64,000 nt of DNA from NCBI RefSeq assembly GCF_016735595.1, contig NZ_JAERRB010000007.1, positions 1 to 64,000 on the forward strand, given 5' to 3'. The position numbers were made by a program, and so were the translations under genes. Below are positions 24,115 to 31,812 of this stretch, piece after piece. Under the pieces are notes generated by a model. It was not told where the DNA came from, ran no database searches, and saw nothing but the letters and a program-made list of their open reading frames with translations. This DNA is from Chryseolinea lacunae (GTDB taxonomy: Bacteria > Bacteroidota > Bacteroidia > Cytophagales > Cyclobacteriaceae). The first letter of the stretch is position 1. Every line of letters begins with the position of its first letter.

Positions 24115-26511
24115 ATGCTGAAGAATTTATTGACCATTGCCTGGCGAAACATCCGCAAAGACAAAACCTACAGTGCCATCAACATTCTGGGCCTCACCAT
24201 CGGCATCACCTGCAGCATGTTCCTGCTGCTCTACATATTGGACGAGCTGAGCTTCGATCGCTATCACACCAACGTATCGAACATCTATCGCGTGGTGTCG
24301 AACATCAAGGAACCCGACAACGCGTTCACCTGGGCCGTGGCGCAGCAACCCCTGGCACCGGAGTTGCGCGACAATTATCCCGAGGTGAAAAACGCAGTGC
24401 GTTTCAACGGCATGGGCAGCAAACGCCTCATGAAATACAAAGACCGTGAGTTCTACGAAGACAACCTCTACCTGGCCGACTCGACCGTGTTCGACATGTT
24501 CACTTATCCGTTCGTTGCCGGCGATCCCAACACGGCGCTTGACCAACCATTCTCTATCGTGCTCACGGAAAAGATGGCGATCAAATATTTCGGCACCGAA
24601 AATCCCCTCGGGCAAATGCTGGTGAACCAGGACAACGAATCGTTTAAAGTGACCGGTGTGATGAAAGATGTTCCCCTGAACTCGCATTTTGTTTTCGATG
24701 CGCTGGTGTCGAACAGCACGCGGCGCGAAGAACCCAGTTGGGGAAACTTTGGCGTGTTCACCTACATACAGCTTCCCGAGGGCTACGACATCAATAAGAT
24801 GTATGCAAGCCTCGCAAAAATCCTGAAGGAAAAAGTAGATCCCATTTTCACGCAGTATAACATCACCATCAAATACGAACTTCAACCCATTGCCGACATA
24901 CACCTGCACTCCAAAATTCAGGACGAAGCAGAAGCCGGCGGCGACATATCCTATATCTACATCTTTGCGGCCGTGGCTGCCTTCATGCTCATCATTGCGT
25001 CCATCAACTACATGAACCTGGCCACGGCGCGGTCGGCGAGTCGTGCACGAGAGGTGGGCATACGCAAGGTGATGGGGTCGATGCGCGGGCAACTCATTGC
25101 GCAGTTCATTGCCGAATCGGTGGTGATCACCCTGTTGGCGCTGGCGGCCAGCCTCGTGCTCATCTATGCGCTGCTGCCCCAGTTCAACGAGCTTTCGAAC
25201 AAGCAGCTTCCGTTTGGTTACATACTGCAGGCGCCCGTGTTGTTGAGTCTTGTTGGCATTGTGGTGGTGATTGGTGTGTTGGGAGGAAGCTACCCGGCGC
25301 TATACTTGTCGGGCTTCAACCCGGTGACGGTGCTCAAGGGCAAAGTGTCGGGCAAAGGTGGCAATGCCGTGTTTCGCAAGGTGCTGGTGGTGGCGCAGTT
25401 TTCTATCTCCATCTTCATGCTCATTTCCACGCTGGTGGTCTACGATCAGTTGCAATACCTGCGCAGCAAAGACCTGGGCTTCTCCAAGGAACGCATTGTG
25501 CGCATCCTGTTGCCCACCGACGAAATGGTTAACCACACGGCTGCCATCGAAGAAAGTATGCGTCAGACGAAAGGGGTGACGTCTGTGGGCTCATCCAACT
25601 CGTCGCCGGGCTTTGGCATTGGCAAGCTGCTGTTGCAGGTGGAAGACAACGAAGGTAAGCTGTCGGAACGCGGCGTAGACTTGTTTGAAGGCGACTATGA
25701 CTTTGTGAGCACGCTCGGCATGACCATTGTGGAAGGCCGCGACTTCTCGCGCGATGTGCCTTCAGACACCATCTATGGCGCGCTCGTGAACGAAGCTATG
25801 GTGCGCCGTATGTCGTGGACCAATCCCATCGGCAAGAAGTTCGTTTTCAAATCCAGTGGTCCCAATGGCGAAGACCTTGAACGTCGCGTGGTGGGCGTGG
25901 TGAAAGACTATCACCAGAATTCCCTCTACGACGCCATCGAACCGCTGATGATTTATCTTGACCTGAAGAACAGTCTCATCTTCATCAAGACCGAAGAAGG
26001 CGACGTGCGCGAATCGCTCGCCGCCATCGAAAAAACATGGAAAGGTCTTTATCCCAACTACCCGTTCGACTATCAATTCCTGGATCAGGATTTTAACTCA
26101 CAATACAAGTCAGACGAAAAACGCAGTCAGATCTTCACAGCCTTTTCGGGCCTCACCATCTTCATTGCCTGCCTGGGCCTGCTGGGGCTGGCCGCATTCA
26201 CCACAGAGCAACGCACCAAAGAGATTGGTGTTCGCAAAGTGATTGGCGCCAGCGTGAACGGACTTGTGTTGCTGGTAGCAAAAGAGTTCTTTGTGCTGGT
26301 AGGCCTCGGCACCCTGCTGGCCTACCCGCTGGCGTGGTATTTCACCAACACCTGGCTGCAAAGCTTCGCCTACAAAATAGAACTGAAGGGCGAGTGGGTC
26401 ACATTTATTCTTTCGGCTGTGCTGGCCTGTGTCATAACACTAGTCACCGTAGGCTATCATGTGGTGCGCGCTGCGGCCGCTAACCCTGTGAAGGCTTTGC
26501 GTGACGAGTAG
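24115..26511 (+). CDS. FtsX/MacB-type ABC transporter permease
   Basis: The 798-residue protein starts directly with LLTIAWRNIRKDKTYSAINILGL, the typical N-terminal amphipathic helix plus first transmembrane segment, then a MacB-like periplasmic domain. Two FtsX modules follow, around residues 280-400 (SRAREVGIRKVMGSMRG) and at the C-terminus (TKEIGVRKVIGAS). Unlike the permease at 17027 it lacks the prefix domain and an adjacent PadR gene. It is a single-gene unit with no ATPase nearby, bounded by terminators on both sides. The substrate is unknown. Confidence 0.9.
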   Translation: MLKNLLTIAWRNIRKDKTYSAINILGLTIGITCSMFLLLYILDELSFDRYHTNVSNIYRVVSNIKEPDNAFTWAVAQQPLAPELRDNYPEVKNAVRFNGMGSKRLMKYKDREFYEDNLYLADSTVFDMFTYPFVAGDPNTALDQPFSIVLTEKMAIKYFGTENPLGQMLVNQDNESFKVTGVMKDVPLNSHFVFDALVSNSTRREEPSWGNFGVFTYIQLPEGYDINKMYASLAKILKEKVDPIFTQYNITIKYELQPIADIHLHSKIQDEAEAGGDISYIYIFAAVAAFMLIIASINYMNLATARSASRAREVGIRKVMGSMRGQLIAQFIAESVVITLLALAASLVLIYALLPQFNELSNKQLPFGYILQAPVLLSLVGIVVVIGVLGGSYPALYLSGFNPVTVLKGKVSGKGGNAVFRKVLVVAQFSISIFMLISTLVVYDQLQYLRSKDLGFSKERIVRILLPTDEMVNHTAAIEESMRQTKGVTSVGSSNSSPGFGIGKLLLQVEDNEGKLSERGVDLFEGDYDFVSTLGMTIVEGRDFSRDVPSDTIYGALVNEAMVRRMSWTNPIGKKFVFKSSGPNGEDLERRVVGVVKDYHQNSLYDAIEPLMIYLDLKNSLIFIKTEEGDVRESLAAIEKTWKGLYPNYPFDYQFLDQDFNSQYKSDEKRSQIFTAFSGLTIFIACLGLLGLAAFTTEQRTKEIGVRKVIGASVNGLVLLVAKEFFVLVGLGTLLAYPLAWYFTNTWLQSFAYKIELKGEWVTFILSAVLACVITLVTVGYHVVRAAAANPVKALRDE

Positions 26512-26617
26512 GGCATTTTCGGTAGGGCGACTTTTTTATTATTTAGCCGCGGTTCATGGCAATGGGCCTTTCATTTTTTATCGAATAGATACATTACTTC
26601 ACTATTTATGCCTCGCC

Positions 26618-26645
26618 AATCGCCGGGTTCCACCCGGCGATTTTA
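26618..26645 (+). terminator. Intrinsic terminator after the second permease gene
   Basis: ATCGCCGGGT (26619-26628) pairs with ACCCGGCGAT (26632-26641) around a TCC loop, followed by TTTAG. The T-run is short, so efficiency may be moderate. Confidence 0.7.
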
Positions 26646-26687
26646 GTTGATATTCACTTCCTGCGACCCTCAGCCACTCTACGACTT

Positions 26688-26870
26688 TCAACCATCAATA
26701 AAATTCTTAAACATCACCGCGATACCAGCCGAAACACACAGCACGCCGAAAGTATAATAGAAAGCTTTCACAAACCACGGGCTTTCGCGCGTGGGAGGGG
26801 AGTTGATCCACGCGATGGTGGTGACCCCCATGGAGACCATCACCAGCATATATAAGAAGTCGAAAAACAT
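26688..26870 (-). CDS. Small two-helix membrane protein
   Basis: Starting at ATG 26870 the protein has 60 residues with two hydrophobic segments (about residues 2-20 and 32-52) around a polar loop INSPPTRESPW. A longer frame starting at 26957 would run through the terminator-like hairpin at 26953-26990, so the shorter start was chosen. No family is recognised. It follows the rhamnose genes on the same strand but beyond their likely terminator. Confidence 0.5.
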   Translation of the reverse strand: MFFDFLYMLVMVSMGVTTIAWINSPPTRESPWFVKAFYYTFGVLCVSAGIAVMFKNFIDG

Positions 26871-26952
26871 AGGCCTCGAAAAAAGGTGAAGCCTGTTGTT
26901 GCAACAAGGAGAGGAGGACACAGCATCAAGTGACAGGCGTATACAAGAATAA

Positions 26953-26990
26953 CTCACACCACTGCAACGGGCTTGCAGTGATGACGTGAG
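26953..26990 (-). terminator. Hairpin downstream of the rhamnose mutarotase gene
   Basis: CACTGCAA (26960-26967) pairs with TTGCAGTG (26973-26980), extended by an outer CTCAC/GTGAG stem (26953-26957, 26986-26990). On the minus strand it is followed by TTATTCTTG, so it is a probable but imperfect terminator for the rhaT-rhaM transcript. Confidence 0.55.
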
Positions 26991-27018
26991 ACAAAAATTA
27001 ATTTACGGACGTGGTGCC

Positions 27019-27333
27019 TTAGTCGAGATGAAAGACCTCTGTGAGCGAAACCTGCACGGGCGAGCCATCGGGGTTGGTGTCCATGATGTCTTTCATGTGT
27101 TGCCACCACCGGCGCATCACGGGCTGATCGGGCAGGGGCACAAGGTTGGCGGCATCGCGCACTTTGAGCACGCCAAACAGCGTGTGTGTTTTTTCGTCGA
27201 GGAAGATGGAATAGTCTTCTATGCCCGTGTCTTTCAACAGCTGCAGCAGGTCGGGCCAGAGGGCGTCGTGGCGTCGCTTGTATTCTTGTGCTTGTCCCGG
27301 GTGGAGTTGCATGGTGAAGGCCAGACGTTGCAT
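27019..27333 (-). CDS. rhaM: L-rhamnose mutarotase
   Basis: The 104-residue protein interconverts alpha- and beta-L-rhamnose. It shows the family pattern: a first strand RLAFTMQLHPGQAQEYKRRHD with the catalytic histidine region, LWPDLLQLLKDTGIEDYSIFLDE, and the C-terminal VMRRWWQHMKDIMD with the paired tryptophans. Length matches the family. It lies 33 bp downstream of the rhamnose symporter gene, forming a two-gene transport/mutarotase unit; isomerase, kinase and aldolase genes are absent from the window. Confidence 0.92.
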   Translation of the reverse strand: MQRLAFTMQLHPGQAQEYKRRHDALWPDLLQLLKDTGIEDYSIFLDEKTHTLFGVLKVRDAANLVPLPDQPVMRRWWQHMKDIMDTNPDGSPVQVSLTEVFHLD

Positions 27334-27366
27334 GACGGAATGTTTTTTAGATGAACCTGCTATGTT

Positions 27367-28446
27367 TTATTTCATGGCGTTGCCATAGCCAACAATAATC
27401 ACCGAAAGGAGAATCATGAGAATGCCCGCGGCGATGGTGGCTTTGGTTTTGCGTTGCACGCCTTTCCATTCGTTGAGGGCAAGGCCCCACACGTTGGCCA
27501 CGAGAATGATAAACGCCATGTGCAAAATCCAGGAGCTGGCGCCGTTGCCAAGCTTGCTTTCGCCCATGCCATAGAAGAAGAATTGCAGAAACCAGATGGA
27601 GCCGGCCAGCGCAGCAAAGAAATAGTTTTGCAGCAGCGGCGTTTTGGCGTTGGTGTAATCGCCAAACGTTTTGTTGCGCGCATTCAGAATCATGCACCAG
27701 ATAAAATTTGTGGTGAGCCCGCCCCACAGCAGCACCACATAGATCACATTGTTTTGATAGAGAAACTCCGTGGTGGCACCGGGGTTGGCCGCCTGCCACA
27801 AGGCGTTGGCTTCTTCGGCCATGGGTGTTCCCGCTTCGATGCCATAGTTGAAACACGCACTGAGGATGCCCGAGAACGTGCACACCACGAGGCCTTTCAC
27901 AAGGTTGAATTCTTTTATGCTCTCTTTCTTTTTTTCTTCAGGCAGCTCCCGCTCTTTCAGCACGCCGGCACGTCCACAGATATAGATCCCTACGAGGCAA
28001 AGGGCCACGCCCAGCAACACCACTTGTCCCCACGAGGTGCCGAGCAGTTCGTTGAAGCTGGTCTTACCCGGTGTAGGCACCACGTTATAATACAGCGACG
28101 GCACAATAGAACCAAAGGCCGAGGTGAACCCCAGCAGCACCGAGTTGCCCAGCGACATGCCCAGATAGCGCATGCCCAACCCGTAGGTAAGCCCACCAAT
28201 GCCCCACAGAATGCCCCAGAAATAGGTCCACCAAAATGTTGACGACGAGGCCGATGAAATGATGTCGGAAAAATGCGGCACCGTGAGCCACGCGGCAAAC
28301 GGCGGAATGAGCAGCCACGAAAACAACCCGCCCACAATCCAGTAGCTTTCCCACGACCAGTCTCTCACTTTTTTGAAAGGAACATAAAAACTGCCCGACG
28401 CAAAACCGCCGATGAAGTGAAAGAGAATTCCGAAGATAACCTGCAT
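27367..28446 (-). CDS. rhaT: L-rhamnose/H+ symporter
   Basis: The 359-residue inner-membrane protein has about ten hydrophobic helices and begins MQVIFGILFHFIGGFASGSFYVP, with the RDWSWESYWIVGG segment characteristic of RhaT. It imports L-rhamnose with a proton. A 57-codon upstream extension of the frame has no family resemblance, so ATG 28446 was used. It is the first gene of the rhaT-rhaM pair. Confidence 0.9.
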   Translation of the reverse strand: MQVIFGILFHFIGGFASGSFYVPFKKVRDWSWESYWIVGGLFSWLLIPPFAAWLTVPHFSDIISSASSSTFWWTYFWGILWGIGGLTYGLGMRYLGMSLGNSVLLGFTSAFGSIVPSLYYNVVPTPGKTSFNELLGTSWGQVVLLGVALCLVGIYICGRAGVLKERELPEEKKKESIKEFNLVKGLVVCTFSGILSACFNYGIEAGTPMAEEANALWQAANPGATTEFLYQNNVIYVVLLWGGLTTNFIWCMILNARNKTFGDYTNAKTPLLQNYFFAALAGSIWFLQFFFYGMGESKLGNGASSWILHMAFIILVANVWGLALNEWKGVQRKTKATIAAGILMILLSVIIVGYGNAMK

Positions 28447-28688
28447 ACAGTGCCGTTCAAGGTTGGGTAAGGGTACAGGTAAAAATAGACACTCCTGACC
28501 AAAGCAACTATCCTGAACTGTTCTGCAACGGTTTGAAATAATCAGAAGCCTGGGGGCATGCTCCGCCACACCATCACAGGGCTTTGCTACTTTTTCTCTA
28601 CACGAAACAGGCTTCAACCTTGCGTTTCAGGCCTTTGGGCGGTTGGCACAGGAATCGAACAACATGATGCAAAAGACACAACGCATTT

Positions 28689-28778
28689 ATGGAAACCGAG
28701 AAAGAAATGAGCAACACCGAGTGGCTACTGGAAGTGGTGACCTGGTTGACCGTGTCGGTCGTGATATTTTCGATTTGA
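28689..28778 (+). CDS. Possible 29-residue single-helix membrane microprotein
   Basis: An ATG-initiated frame of 29 codons encodes an acidic start (METEKEMSNTEW) followed by a continuous hydrophobic stretch LLEVVTWLTVSVVIFSI to the stop. This layout, polar head plus one helix, is typical of bacterial microproteins. There is no clear promoter or ribosome binding site, so chance occurrence cannot be excluded. Confidence 0.3.
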   Translation: METEKEMSNTEWLLEVVTWLTVSVVIFSI

Positions 28779-29051
28779 AGGAAATGAAAGCTCCGGCCTT
28801 TTGTTTCTTTTGAAGGAAGAACACCCCCGATGGATGCGTCGAAAGGGGAGGACGCCCGCTCGTGAAATGGCGATAGCCCCGTTGCTGCTGACCTCCGCCG
28901 GGCAAATGGGAATGCTGAAAATGTAACGTTTTCAGCGTCGGCCAAATCGTTTCGCCGTTGTTTGAAATTGAAATTTTGGCAACCAGTCAGCTGAAAATGA
29001 GCCCTTTAATGCGAAACTTTTCCATTAATTACCGATATTTCACAATCCTTC

Positions 29052-29059
29052 TAACTTTG
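29052..29059 (+). promoter_or_regulatory. TAnnTTTG promoter element for accA
   Basis: TAACTTTG matches the Bacteroidetes -7 consensus exactly and lies 19 bases before the accA ATG, which predicts a leader of only about 13 bases. Confidence 0.6.
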
Positions 29060-29078
29060 TGCCGACAAAATCAACCCT

Positions 29079-30026
29079 ATGCTATTGGATTTTGAAAAGC
29101 CCATCGCTGAATTGGAGGCAAAACTTGTAGATATGAATCAGTTGGCCAGCGACAGCGACAAGGAAGTTCAGGCAGCTGTGAAAGCACTCGAAAGAAAGAT
29201 TCTCGATTTGAAAAGAGAAACTTTCGATAACCTCACCGGATGGCAGCGCGTTCAGTTGTCGCGCCACCCTGACCGTCCTTATACCCAGGATTACATTTAC
29301 GAAATCACTTCCGACTTCATCGAGATCCACGGCGACCGCACCGTGGGCGACGACAAAGCCATGATTGGCGGCTTCGGCACCATCGACGGCCAGACTTACA
29401 TGCTCATCGGTCAACAAAAAGGCCGCAACACCAAACAGCGCCAGCTGCGCAACTTTGGTATGGCCAACCCCGAAGGCTATCGCAAGGCCCTGCGCCTCAT
29501 GAAGATTGCCGAGAAGTTCAACAAACCCATCGTGACCTTCATCGACACTCCGGGTGCCTTTCCTGGTCTGGAAGCAGAAGAGCGCGGACAAGGCGAGGCC
29601 ATTGCCCGCAACCTCAAGGAAATGTTTGGATTGAAAGTGCCCGTCATCTGCATTGTGATTGGCGAAGGTGCATCGGGCGGCGCGCTCGGCATCGCCATCG
29701 GCGACCGCGTGCTCATGCTCGAAAACTCGTGGTACTCCGTGATCTCTCCCGAAAACTGCTCCACCATTCTGTGGCGCAGCTGGGACTTCAAAGAACAGGC
29801 TGCCGAGTTGCTGAAACTCACCGCCAAAGACATGCACGCCCTCAAGTTAGTAGACGGCATCATCACCGAACCGCTGGGCGGCGCCCACACTGACGTGAAG
29901 TGGATGGCCAAAGAAATCAAACGCGTGATCATCGAAAACACAAAACAGCTACAAGCGCTCACCCCGACCCAACGCATCACCGAACGCATCGACAAGTTCT
30001 GCGCGATGGGGGTTGTGAAAGAATAG
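29079..30026 (+). CDS. accA: Acetyl-CoA carboxylase carboxyltransferase subunit alpha
   Basis: The 315-residue protein is the alpha subunit of the carboxyltransferase that makes malonyl-CoA for fatty acid synthesis, working with AccD. It shows the crotonase-like core with [39 protein letters not shown] and [12 protein letters not shown], and the N-terminal coiled helix [12 protein letters not shown]. Length and start agree with the family. It is a single-gene unit with its own promoter and terminator; accD is not in the window. Confidence 0.97.
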   Translation: MLLDFEKPIAELEAKLVDMNQLASDSDKEVQAAVKALERKILDLKRETFDNLTGWQRVQLSRHPDRPYTQDYIYEITSDFIEIHGDRTVGDDKAMIGGFGTIDGQTYMLIGQQKGRNTKQRQLRNFGMANPEGYRKALRLMKIAEKFNKPIVTFIDTPGAFPGLEAEERGQGEAIARNLKEMFGLKVPVICIVIGEGASGGALGIAIGDRVLMLENSWYSVISPENCSTILWRSWDFKEQAAELLKLTAKDMHALKLVDGIITEPLGGAHTDVKWMAKEIKRVIIENTKQLQALTPTQRITERIDKFCAMGVVKE

Positions 30027-30043
30027 CACACTGGAAAAATAAC

Positions 30044-30075
30044 AAAGGGCTCCGACTTGTCGGGGCCTTTTTCTT
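30044..30075 (+). terminator. Intrinsic terminator of accA
   Basis: AAAGGGCTCCGAC pairs with GTCGGGGCCTTT (one bulge/wobble) and runs into TTTTTC. It begins 18 bases after the accA stop. Confidence 0.75.
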
Positions 30076-30201
30076 TTCCGGAAAAATCGAAAACACCAGT
30101 CCGGCAAACGGCACACAACGCTGGAACCTTTTCTATTTTCTTTGCACCTTGCAACACACCGGACAAACTGCGTTAACGGCTTTAAAGACCCACCCCAAAC
30201 C

Positions 30202-31041
30202 ATGAACCTTCACGTCATCAACACCGGATTTTTCAAGCTCGACGGCGGCGCCATGTTTGGCGTGGTGCCCAAGTCCATCTGGCAAAAAACAAACCCCGCC
30301 AACGACCTGAACCTGTGCGACTGGGCCATGCGTTGCCTGCTCATTGAAGACGGCAACCAACGCATCCTCATCGACAACGGCATCGGCACAAAGCAAGACG
30401 CCAAATTCTTCAGCCACTACTACCTGCACGGCAACGACACCCTCACCTCGTCGCTGCAACAGGCAGGCTGCCAACCCGGCGACATCACCGACATGTTTCT
30501 CACGCACCTGCACTTCGACCATTGTGGTGGCGGCGTGGTGAACAACAACGACAAACTGGAGTTGGCCTTTCCCAGGGCGACCTATTGGTCGAACGCCGAC
30601 CATTGGAAGTGGGCGACCCAACCCAACGCCCGCGAGAAAGCCAGCTTCATCAAAGAGAACATACTGCCGATGGAACAAAGCGGTCAGCTGAAATTTGTTG
30701 ACCCGGCCGTGTCTTCACCGTTCTCATCCTTCGACCTCTTCTATGCTTCGGGACACACCGACAAAATGATGATCCCGAAAATCAAATACAAAAATCACGT
30801 GATCTGCTTTATGGCCGACTTGCTGCCGTCGGTGGGGCACATACCGTTGCCGTATGTGATGGGCTACGACACCCGCCCGCTTCTGACCCTCGAAGAAAAA
30901 GAACGCTTCCTCAACGAAGCCGCCGACAATCAATACGTGCTCTTCCTGGAGCATGACCCCGTGAACGAATGCTGCACCGTGAAGCGCACCGAAAAAGGTG
31001 TTCGCGTAGATAGAACATTTGACTTGAAAGAAATCCTTTGA
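30202..31041 (+). CDS. MBL-fold metallo-hydrolase
   Basis: The 279-residue protein contains the metallo-beta-lactamase metal motif THLHFDHCGGG (HxHxDH) near residues 105-111, the later ASGHTD histidine and a final LEHDP histidine, a full set of ligands for a dinuclear metal centre. It resembles the quorum-quenching/N-acyl homoserine lactonase-like branch of cytoplasmic hydrolases, but the substrate cannot be fixed. ATG 30202 was chosen because MNLHVINTGFFKLDGG is the usual first strand. It is the first gene of a very tight operon with a patatin (2-bp gap) and urocanase (1-bp gap). Confidence 0.88.
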   Translation: MNLHVINTGFFKLDGGAMFGVVPKSIWQKTNPANDLNLCDWAMRCLLIEDGNQRILIDNGIGTKQDAKFFSHYYLHGNDTLTSSLQQAGCQPGDITDMFLTHLHFDHCGGGVVNNNDKLELAFPRATYWSNADHWKWATQPNAREKASFIKENILPMEQSGQLKFVDPAVSSPFSSFDLFYASGHTDKMMIPKIKYKNHVICFMADLLPSVGHIPLPYVMGYDTRPLLTLEEKERFLNEAADNQYVLFLEHDPVNECCTVKRTEKGVRVDRTFDLKEIL

Positions 31042-31043
31042 CG

Positions 31044-31811
31044 ATGACAAAAATAGGCTTAGTACTTTCCGGCGGCGGTGCCCGTGGCATCTCGCACATT
31101 GGCGTTTTAAAAGCACTCGAAGAATTTGGTGTGAAGGTGGATGTGGTGGCTGGCACAAGCGCCGGTTCCATAGTAGGATCGTTGTATGCCTATGGCTATA
31201 AAGCCGACCAGATCATGGACATTATCGTCACCACCAGCTTCCTCCGTTCGCTGCGTCCCGCCTGGACCATGAAGGGGCTGTTGAGTTTGGATGGTCTGCG
31301 CGATGCCCTGCAAAAACACATTCCCGAAAATACATTCGAAGCGCTGAAGATTCCCATGACCGTGGCCACTACCAACATTGGCGAAGGTGTGCCCGAATAT
31401 TTTTCGAATGGCGAACTCATTCCCGCCGTGCTGGCATCGTGTTGCGTGCCGCTGGTGTTCAATCCCATCCAGATCAAAAACAAAATGTATGTCGACGGCG
31501 GCATCCTCGATAATTTTCCGGCGCACACCATCCGCGGAGCGTGCGATTTATTGATCGGGGCACACTGCAATCATATTCGCGGCGACTTCAACGCCATGAA
31601 CTTCCGCTCTGTGATCGAACGAAGTCTCATGATGGCCATCAACGGCAACACGGCCAACAACAAAGCCCTCTGCGACGTCTTTATTGATCCGCCCGGAGCC
31701 GGCAGCGTGAGCGGCTTCGATGTGGGCAAAGCCAAAGACCTGTTCAACATCGGCTATCAATTCACGAAAGAGAATTTCAAACGCGAACAGTTTGTCATCA
31801 ATCCCGCCTAA
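31044..31811 (+). CDS. Patatin-like phospholipase (soluble, RssA/YchK type)
   Basis: The 255-residue protein has every patatin element: the glycine-rich oxyanion loop LSGGGARGISHIGVL at the N-terminus, the nucleophile elbow GTSAGS, and the dyad aspartate in YVDGGILDN. It should act as a cytoplasmic acyl hydrolase. A TTG start overlapping the upstream stop is also possible, but ATG 31044 places the first strand two residues from the start as usual. It sits between the MBL hydrolase and urocanase genes with gaps of 2 and 1 bp, so the three proteins are surely co-expressed. Confidence 0.92.
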   Translation: MTKIGLVLSGGGARGISHIGVLKALEEFGVKVDVVAGTSAGSIVGSLYAYGYKADQIMDIIVTTSFLRSLRPAWTMKGLLSLDGLRDALQKHIPENTFEALKIPMTVATTNIGEGVPEYFSNGELIPAVLASCCVPLVFNPIQIKNKMYVDGGILDNFPAHTIRGACDLLIGAHCNHIRGDFNAMNFRSVIERSLMMAINGNTANNKALCDVFIDPPGAGSVSGFDVGKAKDLFNIGYQFTKENFKREQFVINPA

Positions 31812-31812
31812 C

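Larger units (their letters stand above)
28447..29078. other. 632-base gap between rhaT and accA
   Basis: No standard gene is supported. The gap contains a possible 29-codon ORF (28689-28778), a hairpin GCTGAAAA/TTTTCAGC (28914-28936) and the accA promoter element at its right end. A 115-codon minus-strand frame inside it has no recognisable features. Confidence 0.5.

Noticed and set aside
28598-28945. A 115-codon minus-strand frame between rhaT and accA.
   Set aside because: Composition is not coding-like, no domain, and it overlaps the better microprotein candidate on the other strand.
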